Assembly (NCBI RefSeq): GCF_946480385.1
Contig: NZ_CAMLJP010000018.1
Span: forward strand, 1-64,000
Length of the DNA stretch: 64,000 nt
Direction: 5' to 3'
From: an uncultured Azospirillum sp.
GTDB taxonomy: Bacteria > Pseudomonadota > Alphaproteobacteria > Azospirillales > Azospirillaceae
Of the stretch, positions 48,126 through 59,132 are shown in pieces (the stretch's first letter is position 1; the number at the start of each line of letters is the position of its first letter). The notes below the pieces were generated by a model. It worked only from the letters and a program-made list of their open reading frames with translations. It had not been told where the DNA came from and did not search any database. A program made the translations under genes and the position numbers.

Positions 48126-48165
48126 TTAACCTGCATCAAGAGGCGGTCCCGGCAGGTCCGATAGG
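48126..48165 (+). promoter_or_regulatory. FNR-type box and -10, promoter of acyl-CoA ligase
   Basis: Box TTAACCTGCATCAA (48126-48139) and GATAGG (48160-48165), 30 bp centre to centre. GATAGG recurs at the phaC promoter. 62 bp before the ATG at 48201. Confidence 0.72.
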
Positions 48166-48200
48166 CTGTGTCCGGCACACCCGTGTTCGGAACCAACGTC

Positions 48201-49898
48201 ATGAACAGGTCCATCACCGATGCCATGGCAGGCGCGCATGGGATCACCTACCCCTGGGAGCGCAGCTATCCTCCCGGATTGGACTGGCGCCGCCCGCCGC
48301 CGGCGCGGTCCCTGCCTGCACTGCTCGAGGAGGCGGCCGCGACCCACCGGGACCGGTCCTGCATGGATTTCCTCGGGCGGCGCCATTCCTACGGTGAAAC
48401 CCTCGATCTGGTCGAACGGATCGCCAAGGGGCTGCAGGAACTGGGTGTCGGCGAGGGGACACGGGTCATGCTTCTGCTGCCCAACTGTCCCTATTTCGTC
48501 ATCGCCTTCTATGCCATCCTCAAGGCTGGAGGGACGGTGGTGAACGCCAACCCGCTGAATGCCGAGTTGGAGCTTGAGCGGCAGATCGCCGACTCCGCCG
48601 CCGAAATCCTGATAACCCTCGACCTGCCAAGGTTCCAGGCCACCCTGTCGGCGGTCGGATGGCCGGGCCGGCTGCGCCGGATCTTCGTCGCCTCCCTGGC
48701 AGAAAGCCTGCCCTTTCCGAAGAACTGGCTGTATCCCCTGTTGCACCGGGGGGACATCGCCCATTTTCCGGATGACGGACGCCATCTCTCCTTTTCCAGT
48801 CTGCTCGCCAACGACGGCCGCTGTGCGTCGGTCGGCATCGATCCGCAGCATGCACCGGCCGTCATCCAATATACCGGCGGCACCACCGGACTGCCCAAGG
48901 GGACGGTCCTTACCCATGCCGGCCTCTGCGTGAACGCCTGCCAGTGCCGGGACTGGCTCACAGGAAGCGCCGCGGAACAGGAGCGCCTCCTCGCCGTACT
49001 GCCGCTGTTCCATGTGTTCGGCATGACCGCGGTGATGAACTTCGGCATTGCGCTCGGCGCCGAGCTGGTGTTGCTGCCGCGGATTGACGTGCGGGAGATT
49101 CTTGCCACCATTCAGAACAAGCGCCCGACCATGATGACCGGCGTCCCGCGGCTTTTCCAGGCGCTCATCGACTGCCCCACCGCAGCCCTCCATGATCTGT
49201 CGTCGCTGCGGCTGTGCATCTCGGGCGGCGACAGCCTGCCGCCGCTGCTGCAGGAGCGCTTCCAGGCGATGACCGGCAGCAGGCTGGTCGAGGGGTACGG
49301 CCTGACGGAGGCCTCGCCCGTCGTCACCTGCACCCCCTACGAAGGTACCACCAAACCGGGATCGGCCGGGCTGCCGCTGCCGGGTACCGTCGTCGAGATC
49401 GTATCGGTGGAGGACGGCAGGACGCCCCAACCGGTCGGCAGGGTTGGGGAAGTGTGTGTCAGGGGTCCCCAACTCATGGCCGGCTATTGGAGCGACGACG
49501 AAGCGACCGCGAAGGCGATGGCCGGCGGACATCTCCACACGGGCGACATCGGCTTTCTCGACGAGGACGGCTATCTCCACATCGTCGACCGGCTGAAGGA
49601 CCTCATCATTGCCGGTGGCCAGCACATCTACCCGCGCGTCGTCGAAGCGGCCATCCGTGAACACCCGGCGGTGAACGACGTCGCGGTGATCGGTGAACCG
49701 GATCCGGTGCGCGGCCAGACGGTCAAGGCGTTCATCGTCCTGACGCCCGGCACCACGCTGTCTAAGAGTGACCTCCACGCATTCCTTGTTCCCCGCCTGT
49801 CCCGTTTCGAACGGCCATCGAAGGTCGAGTTCCGCTCGGCCCTGCCTACGTCGATCATCGGCAAGATCCTCAAGCGCGATCTGCGTGCGGCACCCTAG
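48201..49898 (+). CDS. Long-chain acyl-CoA synthetase (FadD-like)
   Basis: 565 residues, ANL superfamily. P-loop motif IQYTGGTTGLPKGTVLTHAG, AMP-binding GYGLTEASPVVTCTP, the hinge Asp region HTGDIGFLDEDGYLHIVDRLKD and the C-terminal Lys in IIGKILKRDLR. It activates long-chain fatty acids as CoA thioesters. Its position is between ftsH and the exporter; it may recycle membrane lipids or feed PHA precursors (inference). A start further upstream (48168) is open but would fall on the predicted transcript start. Confidence 0.9.
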   Translation: MNRSITDAMAGAHGITYPWERSYPPGLDWRRPPPARSLPALLEEAAATHRDRSCMDFLGRRHSYGETLDLVERIAKGLQELGVGEGTRVMLLLPNCPYFVIAFYAILKAGGTVVNANPLNAELELERQIADSAAEILITLDLPRFQATLSAVGWPGRLRRIFVASLAESLPFPKNWLYPLLHRGDIAHFPDDGRHLSFSSLLANDGRCASVGIDPQHAPAVIQYTGGTTGLPKGTVLTHAGLCVNACQCRDWLTGSAAEQERLLAVLPLFHVFGMTAVMNFGIALGAELVLLPRIDVREILATIQNKRPTMMTGVPRLFQALIDCPTAALHDLSSLRLCISGGDSLPPLLQERFQAMTGSRLVEGYGLTEASPVVTCTPYEGTTKPGSAGLPLPGTVVEIVSVEDGRTPQPVGRVGEVCVRGPQLMAGYWSDDEATAKAMAGGHLHTGDIGFLDEDGYLHIVDRLKDLIIAGGQHIYPRVVEAAIREHPAVNDVAVIGEPDPVRGQTVKAFIVLTPGTTLSKSDLHAFLVPRLSRFERPSKVEFRSALPTSIIGKILKRDLRAAP

Positions 49899-50108
49899 GA
49901 CTGGCATTGGAACGGAAAGCCACACCGATGCTGCAATACTGAACAGGAGGAAAGACAAGATTGTGCGTCGTTCCATTTGTGAAGATTCCGGTCAATCGAG
50001 AGGCTTATTTTTCATTCAAAGGCCTGCGACATCGTCGCTCGTAGACGCTCACGTCTTTCAGAGTTATTTTAATTATTACTGATGCAGTCCGAATGCTTGG
50101 AGGCTGCA

Positions 50109-50333
50109 ATGATCACGAAGAACCAGCCAATAGCTGTTTGCCTTGCGTGTGGAAAACCCTACTACGCGCTGGCCCCCGTCTTTGATGGATGCATAACCCA
50201 GACCGCGTCCGGCCGATGCGAAGGAGAAGTCGTCATCCGATGGAGCATTGACGACTGGGTTATCTGCCCAACCTGCGACGGGAGAGGTTGTCCTCACTGC
50301 AACGACGTTGGCTGGCTGCCTGCACGTCCATAG
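50109..50333 (+). CDS. Small zinc-ribbon protein
   Basis: 74 residues. Two zinc knuckles: CLACGKPYYAL and CPTCDGRGCPHCNDVGWLP, the latter like a DnaJ-type CxxCxGxG repeat. TGGAGG stands just upstream of the ATG at 50109. It may be a chaperone-associated or regulatory zinc protein; I do not know the family. The AT-rich stretch at 50020-50085 could hold its promoter; no island box is seen there. Confidence 0.6.
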   Translation: MITKNQPIAVCLACGKPYYALAPVFDGCITQTASGRCEGEVVIRWSIDDWVICPTCDGRGCPHCNDVGWLPARP

Positions 50334-50503
50334 ACCACGGGCATGTACTGAGATTCCGTCGCTATTTTCGACTTGGCCAATTCCAGCCGGCTGATTACGC
50401 GCGCCAAGCTCGACAGGGCGGTGTGGCGATCGAACTGACGGTTCACCCCTCGCCCAGGCAGGCGGTACGCCTGTTGTGGTAACCCGATGCAGCTTCGTCG
50501 ATC

Positions 50504-50542
50504 TTGATGCACGTCAATGCCGCAAGTCGCCTGACGGATAGC
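50504..50542 (+). promoter_or_regulatory. FNR/FixK-type box and -10, promoter of macAB-like operon
   Basis: TTGATGCACGTCAA (50504-50517), near a canonical FNR site (one mismatch to TTGAT-N4-ATCAA), and GATAGC (50537-50542), 29 bp centre to centre. It precedes the exporter start at 50603 by 86 bp. Confidence 0.7.
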
Positions 50543-50602
50543 CTGCGGCAATGGCATGGACCGTGGACCCGGTCCTTCCGGAGATGGCCGCGGAGATGGC
50601 CG

Positions 50603-52030
50603 ATGACTCTGCCGCTGACCGATCACGGATCGAGCCACGAACGCTCGACCATTCCGGCCCCACCCGGCCGAAGCGCCTTCAGGCACGCCGGCTGGCTGCT
50701 GGGGATCCTGCTCGCGCTGCTGGGCACGGCGGGGCTGCTCTATTACGGGATGGGCACCCACACCCCCGCCCCCATCTATCGGACCGGATCGGTGACCCGC
50801 GGCGCGGTCACCGCATCGATCACCGCGTCCGGCACCGTCAATCCGGTCGTCACCGTGCAGGTCGGATCCCAGGTTTCAGGGCAGATCAGCGAGTTGCTCG
50901 CTGATTTCAACACCGAGGTGAAGACCGGCCAACTGATCGCCCGGATCGATCCTGCGGTGTTCGAGACGCAGGTAGCGCAGGCGGCCGGCGACCTCGCCGT
51001 CGCCCGGTCTGGCATCGAAACCCAGCGGGCTGCTGTCGCACGCGCAACCGCCGACCTGGAGGCCACGCGCGCGGCTCTGACCAATGTCCAAGCCCAGCTG
51101 CGCAAATCGCAGGCGCTCCTGTTCAACGCCAGGACCAGTTTCGAACGCACCCAACAGCTTTTCGAGCGGGGAAATGCGTCCGCTTCGGACCGTGACAGCG
51201 CCAAGTCCGCCAGCGACGCCGCCCGGGCCGATGTCGAGGCGCTGAGCGCGCAGGAGGTCAGCCAACAGGCCATGGTCCGGTCCACCGGGGCCCAGCTGAG
51301 TCTCGCCCAGGCGAACCTTGCGGGCGCGACGGCCCTGGTGCAGCAGAAGGAGGCGGCCTATCACGGCGCGCGCATCAATCTGGAGCATACGCGTATCGTC
51401 GCTCCGGTGGACGGCACCGTCATCCAGCGCAATGTCGATCGCGGCCAGACCGTTGCGGCCAGCCTGCAGGCCCCGGTGCTCTTCACCATCGCCCAGGATC
51501 TGGCGGCCATGCAGGTGGACGCATCCGTGGACGAGGCGGATGTCGGGATGGTGCGGGTGGGCCAGGAGGTGCACTTCACCGTGGACGCCTACCCCGGCCG
51601 CGGCTTCACCGGCTCCGTGCTCCAGATCCGCAAGGCACCCCAGGTCGTACAGAACGTCGTCACCTACGACGTGGTCATCTCGGCGCCCAATCCCGATCTG
51701 GCGCTCCTGCCCGGCCTGACCGCCAACGTCAGCATCGTCGTCGAGCATCGCGACGACGTGCTGCTGGTTCCCAACGCCGCTCTGCGCTACCGCCCAGCCA
51801 AGGCCACCCCACCGGATGCGCCGCCATCGCCACAGGCGGGCGAGGTCTGGGTGCTCGGCGCTTCCGGCCAGCCGGAACGCCGCCCTCTTCGTCTCGGCAC
51901 GTCCGACGGGACCGTGGTGGAGGTCGTCGAGGGCGGGCTGTCTGCCGGCGAACGGGTCATCCTTGGCGAAACCACCCCGGCTGCGGCCTCCGGCACGATG
52001 CCGTCCATGGGCGGCGGACCTCGTCTTTGA
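50603..52030 (+). CDS. MacA-like periplasmic adaptor
   Basis: 475 residues. A short N-terminal cytoplasmic tail and one membrane anchor (GILLALLGTAGLLYYGM), then lipoyl half-domain (GTVNPVVTVQVGSQVSGQI), a long coiled-coil hairpin with repeated Ala/Arg/Glu heptads (residues 115-230), the second lipoyl half (VDGTVIQRNVDRGQTVAASL) and the beta-barrel. It bridges the MacB-type ABC transporter and an outer-membrane channel; no channel gene is adjacent. The ATG at 50603 is the start because it begins the anchor region. Confidence 0.88.
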   Translation: MTLPLTDHGSSHERSTIPAPPGRSAFRHAGWLLGILLALLGTAGLLYYGMGTHTPAPIYRTGSVTRGAVTASITASGTVNPVVTVQVGSQVSGQISELLADFNTEVKTGQLIARIDPAVFETQVAQAAGDLAVARSGIETQRAAVARATADLEATRAALTNVQAQLRKSQALLFNARTSFERTQQLFERGNASASDRDSAKSASDAARADVEALSAQEVSQQAMVRSTGAQLSLAQANLAGATALVQQKEAAYHGARINLEHTRIVAPVDGTVIQRNVDRGQTVAASLQAPVLFTIAQDLAAMQVDASVDEADVGMVRVGQEVHFTVDAYPGRGFTGSVLQIRKAPQVVQNVVTYDVVISAPNPDLALLPGLTANVSIVVEHRDDVLLVPNAALRYRPAKATPPDAPPSPQAGEVWVLGASGQPERRPLRLGTSDGTVVEVVEGGLSAGERVILGETTPAAASGTMPSMGGGPRL

Positions 52031-52075
52031 CATCCGCGCCGCTGACGGGCGCGCCTTCCACCGGGGAGCCCGACC

Positions 52076-52818
52076 ATGGGCAACTGGCTGATCGAGACCG
52101 AACACCTGAGCAAGGAGTACCGATTGGGGGACGTGCCCCTGCTCGCCCTGGACGACGTGTCGGTGCGCATCGCCGCTGGCGAGTTCGTGGCTGTCATGGG
52201 ACCGTCGGGATCGGGCAAATCCACCTTCATGAACCTGCTCGGCTGCCTCGACAGCCCCAGTGCCGGCCTCTACCGCCTGGACGGGTGCGACGTGTCGCAC
52301 CTTGCGCCCGACGAACTGGCGGGGGTGCGCAATCGCCTGGTGGGCTTCGTGTTCCAGGGCTTCAACCTGCTGCCCCGCACGCCCGCGGTTGAAAATGTGG
52401 AGCTGCCGCTTGTCTACGCGGGCGTGTCCGCTCAGGAGCGTCGGCGTAGCGCCCTGGCCCGCCTGACCGAGGTCGGCCTTGCCGGGCGGGCATGGCATCA
52501 TCCCTCGCAACTGTCGGGCGGCCAGCAGCAGCGCGTCGCCATCGCCCGCGCGCTGGTCAACGACCCGCTGCTGATCCTCGCCGACGAACCGACCGGTGCA
52601 CTCGACTCGCGCACCAGCGTCGAAGTCATGGCGCTGTTCCAGGAATTCAACGCGCGCGGCATCACGGTCGTGCTGGTGACACACGAGCCGGACATCGCCG
52701 CCTTCGCCCGGCGCACGCTGAGTTTCCGCGACGGCAGGCTGATCGGTGACCGGCCGGTCGCACCCTCCCGCAAGGCATCGGAGATGCTGGCGGGCCGGCA
52801 GGAGATGGAGACCGCGAC

Positions 52819-52822
<4 letters not shown>
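52076..52822 (+). CDS. MacB-type ABC transporter ATPase
   Basis: 248 residues. Walker A GPSGSGKSTFMN, Q-loop FVFQGFNLLPRTP, signature LSGGQQQRVAIARAL, Walker B LILADEPTGALDSRT and switch VTHEPDIAAFARR. LolD/MacB type. In MacB the ATPase and permease are one protein; here they are two overlapping genes (ATGA). A GGGAGCC stands upstream. Confidence 0.92.
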
Positions 52823-54051
<1,229 letters not shown>

Positions 54052-54161
54052 TGCGTGGCGGTGCAACGCACAAGGGAGACGGGCGACATGAAGAACGGTT
54101 TCGACAGCGCTGCCATGGTCGGCCGGTGGCATCCGCGGCGGGCGGCGTCAGGCGCGCCGGC

Positions 54162-55172
54162 ATGATGGAAGAACGGGCAGCCGCGGGATTTGCGCTTCGC
54201 GGACAAGGCAATGGACCGCTGCCTGTGTCGATCGGCGGCTATGTCTGGCGCCACAGCGGCAAGCATCAGGTCGGGCTGGCGGTCCTTTCCGTGATGGTCT
54301 TCCTTTTGAGCATCTGGCCGCTCGAGATCCAGCGGCGCATCGTCAATGATGCCATTTCGTCGAGATCGCTGTCCGCGATCGTCTGGCTGTCGGTCGCCTA
54401 TTTCGGCATCGCGCTCCTCGAAGGTGTGCTCAAGTTCATCCTGAACCTCTACCGTGGCTGGGTCAGCGAAAGGGCGGTGCGGCATCTGCGCATGACCATC
54501 CTCGACTTGGCCCGCTGCGTTCCGCGCCGGCACGGTTCACAGGAAGAGGAGGGCGTGGAAATCGCGCTGGTCCTGTCAGAAGCGGAACCGATCGGCAACT
54601 TCGTCGGCATCAGCGTGTCCGAACCCTTGCTCCAGACCGGCATTCTGGTCAGCGTGCTCATCTACATCGCCCATCTGCGGCTGGAATTCGCGTTGGTCAG
54701 CGCGCTGGTTTTCCTGCCGCAGATGATCATCGTGCCGCTGATCCAGCGGGCGATCAACCGGCGGGCGGCAATGCGCATCAGGACGCTGCGCCAGATCAGC
54801 AGCAACATAATCGGCAGCACCGGAAGCACGGTGGCCGACAGCCGGGACCAGCCCAGGCGCATCGATACCGTTTTCGCGCTGAACATGGGCATCTACACGC
54901 TGAAGTTCGGGATGAACTTCCTGATGAACCTGCTGCACCACCTCGGCGTCGCGGTGGTTCTTGGCATCGGCGGCTGGTACGTGGTGCAGGGACACATCGA
55001 CGTCGGTGCGGTCGTCGCGTTCGTCTCCGGCCTCGCCAAGATCGTCGATCCCTGGGGCGACCTGATCAACTGGTTCCGGGAAGCCACCGTCAGCAGTGTG
55101 AAATACCAGCTGATCGAGACGGCGGCACGGGGGATCGCCACCAGCGGGGCGTGGGCGGACCGGTCCGTATGA
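54162..55172 (+). CDS. ABC transporter membrane domain without ATPase
   Basis: 336 residues with about five or six hydrophobic segments, an ABC exporter membrane-domain pattern (WPLEIQRRIVNDAISSRSLS, GWVSERAVRHLRMTILDL, GHIDVGAVVAFVSGLAKIVDPWG). It stops where an ABC exporter should pass into its nucleotide-binding domain, and an IS-rich stretch begins soon after. It may be a truncated ABC exporter whose ATPase was lost to IS activity, or a natural half that borrows an ATPase. ATG at 54162. Confidence 0.7.
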   Translation: MMEERAAAGFALRGQGNGPLPVSIGGYVWRHSGKHQVGLAVLSVMVFLLSIWPLEIQRRIVNDAISSRSLSAIVWLSVAYFGIALLEGVLKFILNLYRGWVSERAVRHLRMTILDLARCVPRRHGSQEEEGVEIALVLSEAEPIGNFVGISVSEPLLQTGILVSVLIYIAHLRLEFALVSALVFLPQMIIVPLIQRAINRRAAMRIRTLRQISSNIIGSTGSTVADSRDQPRRIDTVFALNMGIYTLKFGMNFLMNLLHHLGVAVVLGIGGWYVVQGHIDVGAVVAFVSGLAKIVDPWGDLINWFREATVSSVKYQLIETAARGIATSGAWADRSV

Positions 55173-55350
55173 TGTGTGTTGATTGTCCAGCAGCTGGCCT
55201 GTGACACTGTTGTTGTCAGGTTGGCGGTGGACATTCCAGCATGGCAGGTTACCGGGCATGAGCACCTTCACCAACCCGGATGGTTCCATTGGCATCGTCA
55301 CATAAACTGCGGGGCTGGCGAGCCGGAGGTGCGCTGGGCATGGTAGCGGG
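55173..55350. other. IS-flank intergenic
   Basis: Short region before the IS6-type transposase. I see no gene and no clear inverted repeat. It may contain the left end of the element. Confidence 0.4.
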
Positions 55351-56013
55351 ATGAGACGCGAGCCCGATCCGCATTATCGCCACCGCTTTCTCGCCGAGCT
55401 GATCGCGCATGCGGTTTGGCTGTACCACACGTTCCCGCTCAGCTTTCGCGATGTCGAACTGCTCCTGGCCGAGCGCGGTGTCGAGGTCTCATACGAGACG
55501 GTCCGGCGCTGGTGCCGCAAGTTCGCCCAGACCTTCGCCAATCGGCTCCACCGACGGCGTCCACGGCCCGGCGATCGCTGGCACTTGGGCGAGGTGTTCC
55601 TCAAGATCAACGGCGTCCAGCACTACCTCTGGCGCGCGGTTGACCAGGATGGTGTGGAGCTCGACATCCTGGTGCAGAGCCGGCGCAACACCAAGGCGGC
55701 CAAGCGCTCTTTCAAAAAACTGCTGAAGGGCGTGCGTTATGTGCCGCGTGTCGTGGTCACCGACAAACTGAAGTCGTACGCTGCCGCCAAGGCCAAGATC
55801 ATCCCCGGAGTGGAGCACCGGCAAAGTCGCTATCTCAATAACCGCGCCGACCATTCACACCAGACAACCCGCCAACGCGAACGGCGGATGAAGCGCTTCA
55901 CCTCACCGCGGCAGGCTCAGCAATTCCTGTCCGCCCATGGCCCCATATACCAGCACTGCCATCCACGTCGGCATCGCATGAGCGTTGCTGAGTATCGCAC
56001 GTACCGGGGCTGA
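55351..56013 (+). pseudogene. IS6-family transposase, catalytic residues altered
   Basis: 220 residues, full frame (YRHRFLAELIAHAVWLYHTF, WRAVDQDGVELDILVQSRR, PRQAQQFLSAHGPIYQHC). The DDE triad seems broken: WHLGEVFLKING has Gly where IS6 members have Asp (WHLDEVF), and NNRADHSHQ has Asp where Glu is expected (RAENSHQ); the middle Asp (VVTDKLKSY) is kept. Probably inactive despite the intact frame. Its C-terminal segment matches the remnant at 21044. Element ends were not resolved. Confidence 0.8.
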
Positions 56014-56040
56014 TGCCTTCACCGTCTGGCAGCAAGAGAC

Positions 56041-56859
56041 GTGCGCCCGCAAGACGGCGTGATGGGCGTCGGCGGGCAGCCGCAGGCCCCCTCTCCTTGC
56101 CTCGCTCAAGTTAATGTGACGACGCCCATGCGCGAGGCAGCCGTCAACATTGCGATCCGTTGGTTCTCGGGCTACGGCCTAACGGAGAGGCTGCCGGACC
56201 ACACGACCTTCTCCCGGCGCAGTGTCGATCTGGAGGTCGCGGCGGCACTGTCCAGGACGGACGGGCCGGTCAGCGTGGTGATCAATTTCACCGGGCTGAA
56301 GGTGTTCGACCGGGGTGAGTGGCACCTGGAAAAGCATGGCGGCCAAACGCGTCGGAGCTGGAGGAAGCTCCACTTGGCGGTCGATCCTGATACCGGCGAG
56401 ATCCTGGCCTCGGAGCTGACGAGCAACGAGGAAAGTGACGCCTCTCTGGTCGGCCCACTGCTCGATCAGATCGCGCGCCCGATCGGCACAGTGTTGGCCG
56501 ACGGCGCCTACGACGGCGAGCCCGTCTACCGCGCCGTGGCCGCCCACAGCCCTGCGGCGGAGGTGATCATCCCGCCGCGCTCCACCGCGGTGCCGAGCGA
56601 CACGGCCGGAAGCGCTCCCAGCCAACGCGACCGTCACATCCAGAGGATCGTCGAGCGAGGACGGCGCGGCTGGCAGCGGGACGTCCGCTACGGCCGCCGC
56701 TCCTTGGGTGAGGTGGCGATGATGCGCTACAAGCAACTGATTGGCCGCAGCCTCCGCGCCCGGAGTCTGCCCACGCAAAAAGCCGAGGCTGCTGTTGCTT
56801 GCAAGGACATGAACATCATGACCAGCTTGGGTATGCCGACCACCCGCAAGGTCGCCTGA
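56041..56859 (+). pseudogene. IS5-family transposase, N-terminally altered
   Basis: Up to 272 residues; recognisable from IAIRWFSGYGLTERLPDHTT, then FSRRSVDLEVAAALSRTDG, KHGGQTRRSWRKLHLAVDPD, LADGAYDGEPVYRAVA and a C-terminal part. The first catalytic Asp appears changed to Asn (VVINFTGLKV instead of the usual IDSTGLKV), and the N-terminus before residue 35 does not look like IS5. It is probably dead. A remnant of the same family lies at 40975. Confidence 0.75.
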
Positions 56860-56879
56860 TCATCACTGCACCGAAATGG

Positions 56880-57031
56880 ACTCCCCCGTCACGCCGATTT
56901 GCGCAACAAAGTCCCCCTGTTCGGCACCGCCGCCGTCGGAGTCACCGCCTGAGTGGCGATGATCGCCGTCGGGGCCGGGCTGTTCGTGCTGATGGAGCTG
57001 GAGAAGCGGCTGCCAGCGGGGTGGGCCCGCC
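56880..57031 (+). pseudogene. P-type ATPase C-terminal remnant
   Basis: A frame reading AMIAVGAGLFVLMELEKRLPAGW resembles the last helix of PacL-type ATPases (compare FAVLEIEKLIRR at 14580), preceded by LFGTAAVGVTA and an in-frame stop near 56950. No other part of the pump is present. Left between the IS5-type transposase and phaC, so probably another IS-driven loss. Confidence 0.6.
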
Positions 57032-58921
57032 TCACCGTTCAAGGACATACTGTCCCGGCGCCGGGCAGAGCGGGCCGAGGTCGCGCTTCATAGACCCGAC
57101 AGGCCGCGCCGCCACCGGCTCCGCGTCCGATTGCCGGTCCAGCCAGTCCGCCCAGGGACGCCACCACGACCCGGTGGTGGCAGGGGTGGACTCCAGCCAC
57201 AGGTCGGGGTCGACATAGCGGTCGTCCGGTCCCCGCTGGCTCATGCGGTACTGGCGGTCGGGACGGTCGGGGCCGGTGACGATGCCGGCATTGTGGCCGC
57301 CGTCGGTCAGCAGGAAGGTGACGGTCGTGTCGCTCTGCAGGTTGATCTTGTAGACCGACCGCCAGGGCGCCACATGGTCGCGCCGCGTCCCGACGGCGAA
57401 GATCGGCGCCCGGATGTCGGACAGGGCGACCGGGCGGCCCTCCACCTTGTAGCGTCCTTCCGACAGGTCGTTGCCCAGCAGCAGCCGGTGCATGTATTCC
57501 GAATGCATCCGGTAGGGCAGCCGCGTTCCATCGGCATTCCAGGCCATCAGGTCGGTCACCTCGGGCCGCCGGCCGCGCAGATATTGCTGGACTATCTGCG
57601 ACCAGATCAGATCGTTCGAGCGCAGCATCTGGAAGGCGCCGGACATCTGCGTGGTGTCGAGGTATCCCGCCTCCCACATGATGTCCTCCAGATAGGCGAC
57701 TTGGCTTTCATTGATGAACAGCATCAGTTCGCCGGCCTCGGTGAAGTCGGTCTGGGCGGCGAGCAGGGTCATCGTCTTCAGCCGCCGGTCCCCGTCGCGG
57801 GCCATCGCGGCGGCGGCAATCGTCAGCAGCGTGCCGCCCAGGCAATAGCCGCAGGCGTGCACCGGCGGCGGTCCGTCTTCCGTGCCGCAGATCGCGCCGA
57901 TGGCGTCGAGCGCCGCCATCACCCCCAGCCGCCGGTACTCGTCGAGGCCGTAATCGCGCATCTCCGGCCCCGGATTGCGCCAGGAGATGGCGAACACCGT
58001 GAATCCGCGGCCGACCAGATAGCGGATCAGGGAGTTTTCAGGCGACAGGTCGAGGATATAGTATTTCATGATCCAGGCCGGCACGATCAGCACCGGTTCG
58101 GCATGGACCGAGCCGGCCGATGGCGCGGTGGATGGCGCGTATTGGATCAGTTCGATCAATTCGTTGCGGAAGACGACGCTGCCCGGCGTCACCGCCACGT
58201 CCCGGCCGACCTGGAAGGCATCGAAGCCCTTCGCCTGCTGTCCGGTCATCAGGCGCAGGGCGTCTTCCGCCCAGTTGGCCATGCCGAAGGCGAAGTTCAT
58301 TCCGCCGGTGGCGATGACCGCGCGCAGGGTCTCGGGATTGGTGAAGGGGTTGTTGGACGGCGCCGCCACGTCGAGAAGCTGACGGGCGACGAACGGCACG
58401 ATGCGGGCGTTGGCCTGCGACAGTCCGGGGATGCCGGTGGTGGCATTGTGCACCCACTGCTGTGCCAGCAGGAAGGATTGGGCATAGAGCGCGTAGGGAA
58501 ACTGCCGCCAGTCGGGGTGGGCGAAGCGGCGGTCGCCCGGCAGCGGCTCGATGCAGGACGGGGTATCGCGGTCGATGGCGGCCGCACCGGCATAGACCAT
58601 CAGCCGCACCAGCTTGCGCATGGCCTTGTCGGCCAGGACGGCCTGCTTGCCCGGCGCATTGCCCAGATGCATCGCCCAGTCGGCGAAGGCCAGCGTTACC
58701 GCCGCCGGCGAGATCGACAGGGTGAAACGCCCCTGCCACGCATGCACCAGCCGGTCGATGATCTCGCCGCTGAAGGGCAGATAGGGAAATCCATAGGCCG
58801 GGCTGCGCATCAGCGTTCCGGGTGGGGGCGCCGGAATGGCCGCCGGAACCACCGCTGCCGGCGCGGCGTCGGACCGGTTGGAGGCGACACGTTCTTCGGC
58901 TTTCAGTTGGGCCATCGGCAT
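57032..58921 (-). CDS. phaC: Poly(3-hydroxyalkanoate) synthase
   Basis: 629 residues. Lipase-like box CGYCLGGTL with the catalytic Cys near residue 360, Asp in RRDHVAPW (about 515) and His in GGHNAGIV (about 545). An N-terminal domain with PaaC-like spacing (GEIIDRLVHAWQGRFTLSIS) precedes the alpha/beta-hydrolase core. It resembles class I/II synthases that polymerise hydroxyacyl-CoA on granules. AAGGAG precedes the ATG. An FNR-type box with perfect 8-bp arms lies 63 bp upstream. No other pha gene is adjacent, but a phasin-like gene is under the same box type at 34024. Confidence 0.93.
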   Translation of the reverse strand: MPMAQLKAEERVASNRSDAAPAAVVPAAIPAPPPGTLMRSPAYGFPYLPFSGEIIDRLVHAWQGRFTLSISPAAVTLAFADWAMHLGNAPGKQAVLADKAMRKLVRLMVYAGAAAIDRDTPSCIEPLPGDRRFAHPDWRQFPYALYAQSFLLAQQWVHNATTGIPGLSQANARIVPFVARQLLDVAAPSNNPFTNPETLRAVIATGGMNFAFGMANWAEDALRLMTGQQAKGFDAFQVGRDVAVTPGSVVFRNELIELIQYAPSTAPSAGSVHAEPVLIVPAWIMKYYILDLSPENSLIRYLVGRGFTVFAISWRNPGPEMRDYGLDEYRRLGVMAALDAIGAICGTEDGPPPVHACGYCLGGTLLTIAAAAMARDGDRRLKTMTLLAAQTDFTEAGELMLFINESQVAYLEDIMWEAGYLDTTQMSGAFQMLRSNDLIWSQIVQQYLRGRRPEVTDLMAWNADGTRLPYRMHSEYMHRLLLGNDLSEGRYKVEGRPVALSDIRAPIFAVGTRRDHVAPWRSVYKINLQSDTTVTFLLTDGGHNAGIVTGPDRPDRQYRMSQRGPDDRYVDPDLWLESTPATTGSWWRPWADWLDRQSDAEPVAARPVGSMKRDLGPLCPAPGQYVLER

Positions 58922-58952
58922 GGCTCTTCTCCTTGGCTTGGCAATCGTGTCA

Positions 58953-58997
58953 CCTATCCCAGCAGCATAGGCAGAGCCCGGCCTTAACGCCGGTTAA
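58953..58997. promoter_or_regulatory. Best FNR-type palindrome, between phaC and 59133 gene
   Basis: TTAACGCCGGTTAA (58984-58997), extended to GCCTTAAC-N4-GTTAAGGC, the most symmetrical box in the window. On the phaC side GATAGG (reverse strand 58953-58958) is 35 bp from its centre. On the other side the box begins the 114-bp leader repeat. Confidence 0.78.
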
Positions 58998-59097
58998 GGC
59001 CGGCATCGGAATGCCATGACTGAATGGCGCCATACTCCCGATACGGTTGCACGGACGCCGTTCGGGGAGGCCGGCGATGGGGTGCGAACCGCCATTG
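58984..59097 (+). repeat. 114-bp promoter-leader repeat, copy 2
   Basis: Gapless partner of 45940-46053 (reverse strand). Both start with the FNR-type box and contain the same short frame (W-R-x-x-P-D-x-V-A-R-x-P-F). The duplication therefore includes both the box and the leader, as if a promoter cassette had been copied in front of a different gene. Confidence 0.8.
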
Positions 59098-59132
59098 ACG
59101 AACTTCAAAACCGCCAGATGGGGAGACGGGCC

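Noticed and set aside
48126..49976. 616-residue reverse frame opposite the acyl-CoA ligase
   Set aside because: Shadow of a well-supported gene; no recognisable domain.
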